Assembly: GCA_001632425.1 (NCBI GenBank)
Contig: KV425557.1
Coordinates: 62,001-126,000 of the forward strand
DNA length: 64,000 nucleotides
Reading direction: 5' to 3'
Source of the DNA: Neolentinus lepideus HHB14362 ss-1
Lineage: Eukaryota > Basidiomycota > Agaricomycetes > Gloeophyllales > Gloeophyllaceae
A program made the position numbers and the translations under genes. Under the pieces are notes generated by a model that was given only the letters and a program-made list of their open reading frames with translations, did no database searches and had not been told where the DNA came from. Positions 22,851 to 38,643 of this stretch are shown one piece after another; position 1 is the first letter of the stretch, and every line of letters starts with the position of its first letter.

Positions 22851-24331
22851 TCAGAATTCAAGAAATTGATAGGCGATCGGGTCGAAGCGTTGGTACAGCG
22901 GCGGTGGTCTCTCCTCTCTGAAAAGACCGGGTATCTCGTCCAGAGGAGGCAGTGGGAGGTGCGAGTAATGCCGGATATCATCGTTAGCGGATATTTGAGG
23001 GATGATGGGTGCCTGAATAAAGATGAGACATTAACAACAAATCGAATCACGTATACATACCCGGATCTCACGGCGTTCTAACGCATCCCAGTCTACACCT
23101 CTGAACCACGGATGATCCAGGACATCCTGAGGCCCTCCGATGAGATTGCCTAACCTCTTACTCCTGTCCGGATGCAGGAAGGCCTTGATCAAGTCTCGAG
23201 TCAGAGGATCCATTTCCTTCGGCCAATTGATCTTGCCCTGAAGGATCTTCTCATATATGCCATAAGCAGTTTCGTCAAAAAAGGGTGGATATCCGACCAT
23301 CATCTCGTACGCCAGTATCCCGCACGCCCACCAGTCAGCAGCCTTGCCGTGGCCGTCGGACTGGATGATCTCTGGGGCGAGGTATTCTGGCGTGCCACAG
23401 AGTGTCCAGGTACGGTCATCCACTGTCTTTGCAAAACCAAAGTCTGTGAGGCGCAGGTAGCCTCGGGTGTCAAGGAGGAGGTTTTCGGGCTTCAGATCTC
23501 GGTAAATGATATTAAATGAGTGGAGATGTTTTAGAGCAAGAATAATCGTTGCCAGATAGAATCGAGTTACATCAGCCGTAAACCGCCCGGCACGACGAAG
23601 GTGCGTAAAAAGTTCACCCCCAGGTACATATGAGAGCAGCATATATATATTGAGGCTGTCTTGGAAGGTTGCGTAGAGGTCGACAATGAAAGGATGCCGG
23701 ATGCGCGAAAGGATATAACGTTCCGCGTTGACGTGTTCTACTTGACGAAGTCGCACAATCTCGGTCTTGCGAAGTACTTTCATTGCGAAACAGTTATCTG
23801 TGCGTCCAGAGGAGTTCCTTTGCCGCACAAGTAGTACACGGGCAAATGTGCCCGTCCCTGTCAATTAATCGTGTAAAGGAGAGTTCAGATTCAAATCATG
23901 TACGCACCTAGTGTGCCCTTGACTTCGAAGTCAGTTAACTTCAGGTTGCCTTTTGGCACGTGAGAAGGTTCATTCTCCAACACTCTAAGCGGAGGTTTAG
24001 GAGGTGTCCTTGGTCTAGGGGTCTCTTCTTGGTCCATCTTTTGTGACGAAAGAGTGTGTAGCTGCTGTTGTGAAACAGACGCAGACTGTGGGTTACGGGG
24101 ATCCCTCTGGACCCCACTATACCTAGGCTCTGCATCTACTATGATGGAGGCCTCCTGGTCGGCGTCATTGTGAGGGCCTGGAGACATGGGTGGTGTAATG
24201 GGCCCGTCGGTAACCATGGCTTCGGAGTCGCGGTGAAAGGGTAAGGCTTGAAAGGGGATATTACTTGGGCGTATTTCAGAAGGAATAGGTAAGGATGCGG
24301 AACGGGGAAATGGCAGCACAGGACGATCCAT
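22851..24331 (-). CDS. cAMP-dependent protein kinase catalytic subunit
   Basis: AGC-family Ser/Thr kinase acting in nutrient and cAMP signalling. About 470 residues in three exons. The ATG at 24331 opens MDRPVLPFPRSASLPIPSEI, a long disordered fungal-type N-terminal extension of about 140 residues. The kinase domain begins KLTDFEVKGTLGTGTFARV (Gly-rich loop, split by an intron). It includes the invariant lysine in CFAMKVL, the catalytic loop YRDLKPENLL, the DFG in LTDFGFAK, and the activation loop RTWTLCGTPEYLAPE with the phosphorylatable Thr. HPWFRGVDWDALERREIR precedes the last intron. The tail ends IAYQFLEF, close to the FxxF-COOH ending of PKA that folds back onto the N-lobe. That ending separates it from Sch9/Akt-type AGC kinases. 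Confidence 0.93.
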
Positions 24332-25485
24332 GTTTGGCAAGTCGTTCTACGGACGTCGTGGGGCAGATGACCAAGAAGCAGAAGAGCAAAATCAACGTAA
24401 GTAATTGTGGAGCGCTGGTGTGATAATTAGGGGCCGATGAAGACGGTGCAGCGGGAGCACGTTGCGGTAGTTGCACCAGTGCGGAAGTGAATTAACAAGC
24501 CAAATTCCGAGCTGGCTTGGCTCTATGGCTACGCAGGCGTTAGAAGGTCTGTATAATCATCTGACGACTATGATAGATAGATATTTTCCACGTACAAGGG
24601 ATGGCCCGACAAGAAACTTCCTGCGTCCTGCGCCGGGTAAGATGTGCCAAAGCAGAGTGGTCGAGCGTGTCCGTACTAGATAATTAGATACAAGTGTAGC
24701 TGTCAATCGAGAGGGCAGTGGTCAGATTATACAGCGTGTTTTTGAGGGAGGATGAGAGACTCGGCCAGATGACTGCTATGCGACGACCCGAACACGGCCA
24801 AAATGGGTAATCCGCTCAGCATGCGCGCGGTCATCGTGCGCGACTTGCAAGAATCCATTGCGCCGTTTGTCTGCCGCCAGGTAACTGTGCCGTGCTGCTG
24901 TGTTTCCATGACCGAGAAGTTCACCATTGAACAAGATGCAAGATGGAGTTCTGCAGCGCCAAAGCAACGTTGGAGCTCAAGAAAGGAAAGTAGCGTCGGC
25001 CTGTCACTGTGAAACTGACCCCTGGACGAGGCACTGGGTAAATCGTCGGAAGTTAGATCGTCAGCTCTTTCATCGCCCTGCCTTATATGAGGTCGGCCAG
25101 AGAACAAGAGTGCCCTGAGGGTAATGAGTCTACTATAAACATCATGGAATGGCTCGACCATAGTACCTTGTAAGTAACATAGCTTCAGCCAGAAGGGCAT
25201 GTTTTGTTCATCGGCACAGGTCAAACTTCGGAGCGTGCAAGGGGTAATATACATATGCGGTTTGTCTACGTATTACACTACTAGAATACATTAGAAACAT
25301 GTTACGTGATAGCAATAGATCGCGAGAGCAAGCAGATAGCGTGGACCAAATACCACCTAGACCCACATACGAATAAATAGCAAGTACATAGGCAGCAGAG
25401 ACGAACGTAAATCGCAGCGAGGAAGCCGCAAGTGTGAGATCGTGACGGTCATAAAGGCATTGAAGTCCAATTTAAGCTCTTCCAG
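24332..25485. other. Intergenic, about 1.15 kb
   Basis: Contains the PKA promoter and the 3' side of the long disordered-protein gene. A 175-codon frame on the minus strand (24727-25254) has no recognisable domain and no supporting splice pattern, so I do not call it. No RNA gene is seen. Confidence 0.45.
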
Positions 25486-28400
25486 TCAACGCCGCCGTGA
25501 TCTCGAAGATGGCCTCGGGATCGAAGGTCTCTCCGGCGGCGGATCCTCCTGTAAATCGAACGTCACACCTGGCCGGTATCTCCTCTCCTTTCCTCGCAAG
25601 CTTTGATTTGCCTCAGCCTGGTTGCGCCATTCCTGGGTGGCGGTCCAAGGGTCTCTGTACGGGATCATCGGCGGAGATGTACTCAGGGTAGATGCCGTAG
25701 GAGAGTTGAGGACGGTGTTAGTCTGTGTCGTCAATCGGCACATGTCACTTCATAATGATACGAAAGAACTTACGGCTGTCCCGTCAAGAGCTTCGACGGA
25801 AGCCGATGACATCGTCCTATGTCTCTTGGGAACTAGGATTTTGGCAAACAAGCCTTGCTTTGCAGCGGGGCTCTTCCTGCCCGAAGGTTGTACAGGAATC
25901 TGAAGCGCCACAGGTCGCGGTGCCTCCGCTCGAGTAGCCGCAGGTGGTACGACCTTGTTGCTTGCACGTGAGGACTTTGCTGAGTGTGACGCTGTCGCAG
26001 GCCCTAGTGGATCTGATTCACGTTTCGAATGGAGGCGGCCAGCATCCGGCCGCAAGGACTTCAACTTCGACTGCGGTGGCGGGTCCCAGATCTCTCGTGA
26101 ATCTTCACGGACAGACTCCGAGGGCTTCGTAGGCCCTGTAGGTTTCGTCCGAAATAGGGTATTGAAGAAACCGCCCTTTTTCTTCGACGAGTCCTGTGAC
26201 GGTGTGGCTGAGAGTGGAGGCGCAGGTGTAGTACGAACGTCAGTCGGGGCCAAGGAGGACGGTGTCTTCAAACCATCTGATTCGCGAGAGTGTGATACAT
26301 TGACAGAAGGGGGCACCAGTGATGTCGCCGCCGGCTTTGTGGAGGATACAGAAGTAATAGGGCGCTTTGAATAAGAGGGCGGGGCACCAGATGATGCTTG
26401 GGGGTTTGAATGGAGGACAGTATCTGCGTTGCTTCTCACAGGAGCTGAGATAGTAGCAAAGCTGGAGAGAGTTGGGACTGCAGGTGTTGATGATGATACA
26501 ATATGATGAGGATCATTGGCTGCTGAATGAGAACGTGCCGTCAGTTGTAACGTCTGAGGAACAGGATGATTGGAAGCGGTAAGGTTGGGCTGACCAGACT
26601 GTGGCGGTACAGTACTAGCTGCGGTACGGACAGACGCGAACTCACGGGTCCGGGCGTCGATACGTCTTTCGTCATTGGCTTGCCCGAGATGGCTTGCGAC
26701 GATGCGCTGACTAGGTTCTGCAGGGCGAGGGTCAGGTCGTTGTGGCGGACCGTAACCTGCAGGAAGAGGAGCGGGTGGTATCGAGGGAAGTACCGAGACA
26801 GCAGGCTTGGTGCTCTTCACTGCCTCCAAAGGGAAGCCTCGACTGGCCAGAGTAGGAGGGACATAGGCGGGAATAGGATTAGTGTCCGAGGTCGGGTTGC
26901 GTGCGGCATTGTCCGCAGACGGAGTGGCCCTCAGAGATGTTACCTGTGCGTGTTGAACAGTCTCTGGCTTAGGGTTCGATTCAGGGTATACGGGATCGGT
27001 TTGACCATGGTATACACTTGATGCGGGGTATGTCGAAGATTGTTGCGTTGCGAGGCGATCAGGAACACGAGAGTCACCGCGAGTAGGAACATTATGAGAA
27101 GTAATATTGTAAGTTGCAGGCGAGAAAGAAGCGGGATGCAACGAGTCTTGGGTTCGTTGGGATGGGTTATATGTCGGCGAGTCCTTCACGGAAAGAGGTC
27201 GCACAGACGTTTGTCGCGGGGTAACCTAGATAATACTCAGTCCGATTCCTCATACTAGACCAGACATCATGGAAGAACACACGTCATTGTCTGCGGCACC
27301 GGTAGCGGAATTATTTCGCGAGTAAGGTACGGCCAGAGTTGCTGGCATATTCGGAGTAGACAAATGTAAGTCATTGACATACGGATCTCGAGAGCTAGAG
27401 GGCAATGCTGCGGCCTTGACTGTCGAGCTAGCAAGGGGCGTAGCCGAAGCAGACGCCCGAGTATCCATCAAAATTTGTCGAAGACGGGGATCTTCAACAG
27501 ACATTTGAACGGGCTGCCCGTTTGCTTGGCCTGGCGCGTTGGAAGTGATTTTTGGGGTCTCTACGGTTATAGGGCGAGTCGCCACTGGATGCGGGTGCTG
27601 AGACGGGGGGAAAGCACTCGACCGCGTCGTGGATTCTTCAGCGTGACCGTTACGACTCGGTGAGTGCCTCGTTGCAGAGAAAGGAGATAAGTGAGGGCCG
27701 TTGATGGGGGAACTATCTACGGGGAGCTGAGGGGGAGCAAGGTCTCGTCTATCATCGGTCCTGAATTCTGTCCTGGGGGGCTCGGGTGCTGTATGTAACT
27801 GACTCGCAGGGCTGGACCGTAACACGGCAGGAGGGAATCGAGTAGATGTAAGGGCCACCGGTGTCTCGGGACCTTTGGTATCAGCCTCAAGACCTCGGAA
27901 GGAAGGCGTCCTTTGTCCGGCAGTCGATGTAAAACTCTGGGTAACAAAGGTCCCATTACCCACCGGGTTTCTGCGAATTTGCTGGGACACCTGAGGCTGT
28001 TGAGAAACTGCAGCGGATTGGGATAAACTGCTTTTCATAACAATTGGCGCCAAAGCGGGCCGCTGAACTTGTTCTCCTGGATGTCTGGAGACAGCGTATG
28101 GGGTGGTAGGAGCAGGAGCAGGTTGTGAAGGATTAACATGAGTTGGAGCAGAATCTCTACTCAAGGCACTAGGACCAGATTCTGGAATATGTGTCCGGGA
28201 TGAATCTGGAATTAGCGGCTTGAGATACCTGTCTTTCGACTTCTTCCTTGATGTATGCCCATTTTGTGCCGATGTCAGATCACCCAATTCACCAATAGTC
28301 GCCTCGGTCGATTTCGGCACATGCAATGGTGCTTCTGCATCGTTCCTTGACCAAGGGGAACGTCGTTGTGCAGACGTAGAGGAGCGAAATGGGTCCGATA

Positions 28401-31400
28401 GGATCTCGTTAAGAGATGCGACGAGGTCCTTCGCCTGCTCACTTCGCTCAGGATGATCAGTCTTTTGTAGTCCTTGCGGTAGAGCGGAAGACTGCTGAAT
28501 TGATACGAGGGGTGTCATTGGAGGTGCGGCCAAGGGTGTGTGGTATGGGGTCGGAGTTGGCTCGGGAGCCGTTGCCTTTTGGTCAGGAATCGCAAAATTA
28601 GCGCCCGACATCTGCCGTGAGTGCAGGTCGTGGCTTTGGCTACTCTGCTGCAGAGTTGCGGCCGAAACATAACTCTCTGGCAGATGCAAATCTACTTGGC
28701 CTGGCAAGGACTGCTGTATGTGAGGAGAATCTCTACTTACAACAGAAGGACCCTGGTCATGAACACCCATCGGCCTCTCACTTATGGTATTATCCTCCCG
28801 ATGAAATCTAGCAGCTTCCGGCTGGGGGTAGCTACTGCTGAATAATGTCGAGTTGGGAATGGGGAGTGGCTGACTCTCAAACGTAGTTGCGGATTGGCCG
28901 CGAGGAAGCACTCGATACCGTTCGTCTACTTCGGCAGCTGGAGGAACGTGGGCAACACCTGCACCTCTGGCAGGGGTGCCTTCACTTCGCATCAGGTCAG
29001 GATTGCCATGGGATTCCTGACGTGTAAGAGCCTCGACCTTGATACTTCCGTAGAACGAGGGTTGATGAGTCACGGTCTGAGCCGGGGGTATGTCATACCG
29101 GGGGACACTAGGCGTAGCTTGAACTCGACTTGACAGAGGGTTGCCTTGCACCGGTCTCGAAGACGATCCAGGTGTCGCTGCTTGGGCAGACGGTGCGACT
29201 GGGAATATGGCAGAAGGCGCCACAAGTAAGGAGGAAGATGGCGCTTTCGTTGACTCTGCATCCCGTCGTCCTGCTGCAGGCTCTGTCCTCTGAGGTTGAA
29301 GCTGTGGCTGGACCTGAGGCTGCGGGGGCATCATGGGAATGAATGGTGTAGCTGGCACAACGATCGGAGTGGCAGGTACAGGAGGGTTTGAAGCTGCGGG
29401 CACCGTGGACGCCGGGGTCCTCGATATATTCGCAGGTGTAGAGGTACGAACAGCTGCAGGAGTGGGCGTCATGCCTGGAGCTTGACTCGAAGAAACTTGC
29501 GGGGCTACACCCGTCCCACTGAAACCTGCAGCTCTGTTGATAGGAGGCGCAGGAGTGTTGACCGATTTCCCTACAGCTCCTTCATTCACCCTACGACCTT
29601 GCTCACTCACATTGCCCGGAGGAAGACCAGGAGGTGCCGCCGGTACGGTAGAAGGGCGTGGTGTTGAGGGAACACGTTCTTGTGCTGTTCGATCAGTGTT
29701 GACGGTGTCACGTACAGAGTTAGTATTCGCAGAAGCGACTGGCGGGCGAGTCACAGTCTGGGCAGGTTGAGATACTTCCGGAGCGCGCGGCACCTCAACC
29801 TTATTAGTCTTTGAGCTGACCTTGGACGATTCGCGTCGGAAAAGCCAATTACTTAGTGATCCTTTTTTCTGTGGAAGTACTACTGTTTAGCAAGCAACCA
29901 GGTGACTGTGAATTAAATACTGACTGGGAGTCCTGTTGCCGCCTCCTGACTCCCGTGGTTGATCGACTGCTGCTCGTGTTTAGACGCTACCTTGACCCGA
30001 TCTGAAGGATCTGCAACGACAGCAGGCACGGTCTGATCATCGCTCCGTCCTTGTCCTCGTTCTTCAGGCTGTGCAACAGGATGCTGTTTGGAACGGATCA
30101 GCATACCACTAGCCAATATGCCAGCAGACGCACATGAGTCTGCCGTGGTTCTCTCTCCGTCTCACTCCCGGACAGCGCAGTTTCCCGATTCCGAGGTCGC
30201 TCTCTGTCTCGTTCTCTTTCACGATGCAAGCGATGATGATTAGAGTAGCCTTCTTGCTCTGGTAGCTGGTATTCGGATGAAATCTGCCCTGAGACGCCAC
30301 GGCTCCGATGCAGACCTGCAGAGCTCTGCCGGGGCGTACTGCTGTCCAAGTTGTACGGATATGCTATTGGGGCACTGGGTACTCCATTGTAGGTAGTAGA
30401 AGATTGAACTCTTTGGCTTTGTGGATAAATAGTTGACTGACGAATGGTGTTATGTTGAGCCTATACATCGTATACGTTAACAGCAGAGACAGAAACTCTT
30501 CAACAGTACTTGCAGAAGTGCCCGCTACCGCTTCTCCGGGATACCGCCCACCATAACTCGCCGTCAATCGCCGACGAGACGCGTCCGACTCGTCCGAGTC
30601 TTTGAATCTTTCATCGTATGCTCTTGTCGCATGTGAGGACTTCGCGAGTTTTCGAGACTCTGGTTTGCTTGCATCCTCTCTCTTTCTCTCATCCTTAGCA
30701 GCACGATAACGCTCATCCTGTAATCCTCTCTCCACATACTGTCTTGCTCTTAGCTTATCCTCTTCTCGCTGCCTACGACGCCTCGCTCTCTCTTCATCCT
30801 CATATCGATCACGCTCATCTCGTGCTGTGCGTAATGTCTCCTTCTCTCGTGCTCTTTCTCCTGCAATGTCGTACGAGTACGCTTGTGGGGCGGTGGCCGC
30901 TAAGGATGCTGCTCGCGAAGCCGAGGCACTCGCATATTCGTGACGCGAACGGTGAGCACGGCGAGAGTCTTCGGTTACCTGGACTCTCTCTGTCGACGAA
31001 TGCGGCGTTGGTTGGTCCAAGCCACTCTGTTGGCGGTGATGAGCATAAGGATCGTAGGCTTCTGTCCGCTCCTTTCGTTTGACCGTCTCATCCGTTCGAG
31101 TGTAACTCTGCTGGGATGCTGGCACTTGGGGTCTGGAGGTCGATATGGAAGGCTTCTGCGCATGCGCTGCATATTGCTGCTGCGTGCGACTAGAAGGAAC
31201 CTTGCCTGATGAAGAGCCAGGAACAGGCTGGGAAGCAGATGATTGATGCAGTGAAGCAGAGGGGTATCCATTAGAAGTATGAACGCGACTGGAGGAGTGA
31301 GGTCTTCGAGAGGATTCAGTTGTCGTTCCATAGTCATAGCTCTGGTGCCGACTACTCGAAGGTCTTCGCTGCCCTTGCTCGGCGGCGGCGGATGGGGGAA

Positions 31401-31470
31401 TCCATCGTTCATGGTTGTGGTCTCTTCCAGTGCGTGTAGAATCATAAGTGTCATAACGCCGACTGCTCAT
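25486..31470 (-). CDS. Very long disordered Ser/Pro/Arg-rich protein, unknown function
   Basis: I do not recognise the family. The frames join through good GT-AG introns into one protein of roughly 1,880 residues starting MSSRRYDTYDSTRTGRDHNH at 31470. Supported junctions: at about 25744-25793 (GTA then TNTV), 27205-27250 (SATGAADND then VTPRQTSV), 29880-29935 (before KKGSLSNWLFRRESSK), 30090-30116 and near 30460. The N-terminal third is Arg/Ser/Glu-rich with a charged helical stretch (REKETLRTARDERDRYEDEE). The remainder is dominated by Pro, Ser, Thr, Ala and Gln (PPAPLPAGYGPPQRPDPRPA) and lacks any globular domain I can see. The C-terminus is basic (SSRSRRR). No transmembrane helix or signal peptide is apparent. 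It may be a scaffold, but that is only a guess. Splitting into two genes near 30.4 kb is possible, yet the acceptor before AQHNTIRQSTIYPQ joins in frame. Confidence 0.7.
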
Positions 31471-32160
31471 CTAGTCATTCAGTTCAAGTGCCAACGGCGA
31501 GTGGACAGTCTCAGGGAAAAGGCGTCAAGTAGTTTTATACGAAAAGAAGGAATGCACTACGAAACCGAACATGGAAGGAATAGGCAGGTGGCCAACATGA
31601 GGCATTGAGTACCCGTGAGCAACCGGAACCAGATCAGCACCGTAGCCTGCGACACTCTTATTTGGAGATCTAATTCGGACGCCTTAACTGTAAGTTGACT
31701 GTTATGCATGGATGAGTCTGACAAGTATATATATACAGCGAGTTGTTCGCACTTTGCATCGATTCAGAAGAATGATCAAGTATAATTACAGTGGCCTACT
31801 TTCGGAAGGGATTTAGAAGCCTCTAACATGTGCGCCAGATACGCCGGTCTTCCATGTTTAAACCAACATCTAGTCTTGGGAAGGATGGGAGCAACAGACA
31901 GTTTATCAAGTGGCGAAGCACCGAAACTCTCGAACCAGACAACTGCAATGTAATCGGGAACATACCTCGGCCGCGATAGAAGTACGAATCGGAGCCGTCG
32001 AATCCACATACCCTGGTCCTCATGTAAATCGCATGTTGATGCTTTGACTTCAACACAATATCTCCACTGTATCGCCTTCTCGGATGCCATTGAACAGGAA
32101 TTGTCTATGTTCTCAACCACATGATGTCATTCAAAATATTCTAGTACAGTATTAGGTATA
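31471..32160. other. Intergenic / possible gene tail
   Basis: Promoter side of the long disordered-protein gene. A 115-codon minus-strand frame at 31776-32120 may be the last exon of the uncertain gene that starts at 32445, but the join is not clear. Confidence 0.35.
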
Positions 32161-32445
32161 TCAATGCCATTCGCCAAGAATGCTCAGAGGGAATGAAGTG
32201 GATTTTAACGGTGGACAGAACTCACGAGACACAAATTTGTACGCCGAAAGATGGAGGCCAAGATCGTCGACATGCCCAACCTTGACCTCATCACTGGCTA
32301 AACCAATAAGAAGGGACACTGACAATGATTCAATACGAACCATGAGCCGGCGCCTTCCGTAGGGATCACTCTTACACGATATTGACTCATTACCGACAGT
32401 AGACAGCGGAAAAGCTGGCGAAGACAAAGGTCTTCCTGTCGACAT
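32161..32445 (-). CDS. Possible small hypothetical protein, exons unresolved
   Basis: An ATG at 32445 opens MSTGRPLSSPAFPLSTVGNE. The frame continues through KSDPYGRRRLMVRIESLSVS and LLIGLASDEVKVGHVDDLGL to AYKFVS, after which a good donor (GTGAGT) appears at about 32223. The downstream exon should lie between 31780 and 32120, where two overlapping minus-strand frames are open; I could not decide which joins. Another short frame further upstream (MSKRVKDDGVIQVAVKSRLG at about 32739) may be a separate or an earlier exon. No domain is recognised. The composition and splice sites look gene-like, but this is a weak call. It is divergent from the USP7 gene. Confidence 0.35.
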   Translation of the reverse strand: MSTGRPLSSPAFPLSTVGNESISCKSDPYGRRRLMVRIESLSVSLLIGLASDEVKVGHVDDLGLHLSAYKFVSREFCPPLKSTSFPLSILGEWH

Positions 32446-32918
32446 AATCTAAGGGATCGTGTAACGAGAAAAAAGCGCCTGTTGGTAAGGGGACACTATC
32501 AAGCCCAAAAGTCATTAAGAATAGTTCCAGTATAGATTGCAAGGACTCCCAAGTCGATCAGCCTCGATGATTGTGGTCGAGTGCAAAGCCCGCTGAAAAG
32601 GAAAAGAATTTTCTGACTTATATAGGCAAGGGTGTGGCGAGACCGGATTACCAATCTTGGAGCGGGTCCGTCCGGACTCCGTGCCCAGACGAGACTTCAC
32701 AGCAACTTGAATAACGCCGTCATCCTTAACACGCTTGCTCATTCGGCCTTTCTTTCGTCGCTGTGACTCCAAAGAAGGTTCTGTTGCCTAAAGCTTAGGA
32801 ACCTCGAAGAGATACGCGTCTTGCATCGGAAGCCGAGTCATTTGGTGAGCAGGACATGCCACTTTTATCGTGAGTGCGGCGTAGGATTAACGGGACGCTC
32901 TCCTTTTCAGATGAGACT

Positions 32919-37236
<4,318 letters not shown>

Positions 37237-37451
37237 ATGTGTTTCGGGTGTTAGTCATATATAGCCCTAGAAAGGGTGGACAAGTTTGGCTCTCGTTGTA
37301 TGCTAATTGCGGGTGGTTATTGCGGATTGCTGTAGTGTTACTGTCCAACTGTATTATTTCTTCATCAATCTTATGACACTCAGAACTTGAACTTCCGGAT
37401 GTTATAACCGTCGTATCAAATCGAGAAGGAAGGAACAGGTGATACTGGTAG

Positions 37452-38360
37452 CTACTTCCGCTTCTTGCCCTTCTTGTGAGACTATATAGAAGGTTAGAGA
37501 AACGAGGTCATTCGAGAAAGATGGCTCACGCACAGATTTTGAAGACGAATTCGGTGACGTGGGCCTCGACGAAGGAGGTCGTAGCGTCTCGCTTTCGTTA
37601 CCACTGTCAGCGCCTGCGATGGACGGTGGTATGAGACCGTTGGCACTCGCGAATGACAGTGTCGTTGATCGTACAGGGGGTGATGGCTTTGAGGATTGTA
37701 AAGGGGTCTCAGGTGACGCAGTGATCGCTTTCTTCGTATGGTGCTTGCCATACTTTGCCTCTGATAGCACGTGAATACGGGTCAAAGAGCGTTCCGTGAT
37801 GTCTGCCGAGACGCACCTTTTTCCGTCCTCGACTTCGCTGATGCTTCAAAAACGGCCCGCATCTTCTCGTTCTGGATAATCTCACTGGCGCTCTGAAAGA
37901 TAATCTGGCCCCATCCCTCCACAAACGTATTGGCCTCATTCACAACTTCCAGAATCTCGGCCTCCATCTCCTTCTCCGCTGCTAGCAAGCTATTCCACAA
38001 GTCGTCGCCAACAGATCCCTTTTGCAATAATATTTGTAGTGCGGGCTTGTCCTCGCGTATCCGGACTATGCGCTGGACATCCGCCATCGCGCGACGTATG
38101 AGCGCGGCCTTGAGAAGCGTTTCGTTTGGTGGAGGATCAGTCTGCTGCAGCAGGGTAACATATTGGTCGCGCTCAAGATGGCGAGGGAAATATGATTCAA
38201 TTTGTCTCTCTAATGAGACGCGTCCAAGTTAATACATGGCGGAGCGTAACGAGTATAACGAACACGAACTAGCAGCGCGTTTGCGATAAAAAGAACTGAA
38301 AATTCCGAGACTCCCAATGACCAGGAAAAGGTACAGGACAGGGACGAACACAGAAGCCAT
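37452..38360 (-). CDS. SEC66: ER translocation protein Sec66 (Sec71)
   Basis: Sec66 is a subunit of the Sec63 complex that drives post-translational import into the endoplasmic reticulum. About 240 residues. The ATG at 38360 gives MASVFVPVLYLFLVIGSLGI, an N-terminal membrane anchor, followed by FSSFYRKRAA. After an intron come QIESYFPRHLERDQYVTLLQ and KAALIRRAMADVQRIVRIRE, then NEANTFVEGWGQIIFQSASE, all hallmark Sec66 segments. After two more introns the tail turns Ser/Pro-rich and ends SHKKGKKRK with TAG at 37452-37454. The donor of the first intron (GTTCGT) is weak, so that boundary is uncertain. It shares a 283-bp divergent promoter region with citrate synthase. Confidence 0.92.
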
Positions 38361-38594
38361 TATCAAAGAAATAGAGAGGGAGCGAGAGATGCGCTATGCG
38401 CTGGCGCATGCAATAGTGAAGTGTGACACGAAGGCCCGGGGAACAGGCGACTTGCCGAGCAGGTGACTTGCCGGAGCGAGCCGGAGCGGTGCCGCATTTC
38501 GGTTGTTTGGCTTTACTTGGTACCGGTGGCAGATTTCTCGGCACTATTTGTCTCTTGATCGCAACCTGGGCGGGATTTAAGTAGCCGGTCCTTA

Positions 38595-38621
38595 TGCGGG
38601 GTAGGGTAAGTGTTCCCCGCA
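38595..38621. promoter_or_regulatory. Inverted pair of GCGGGG sites (CreA/Mig1-like)
   Basis: TGCGGGG (38595-38601) and CCCCGCA (38615-38621) form a perfect 7-bp inverted repeat with a 13-bp gap, ending 22 bp before the citrate synthase ATG. GCGGGG fits the SYGGRG consensus of CreA/Mig1 carbon-catabolite repressors. Being so close to the start codon, it may equally act in the 5' UTR or be coincidental. Confidence 0.4.
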
Positions 38622-38643
38622 TTTACCCCTCCTACTGTCTCCG

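Noticed and set aside
24727..25254. 175-codon minus-strand frame between PKA and the disordered protein
   Set aside because: No recognisable domain, no convincing splice context and composition unlike neighbouring genes.
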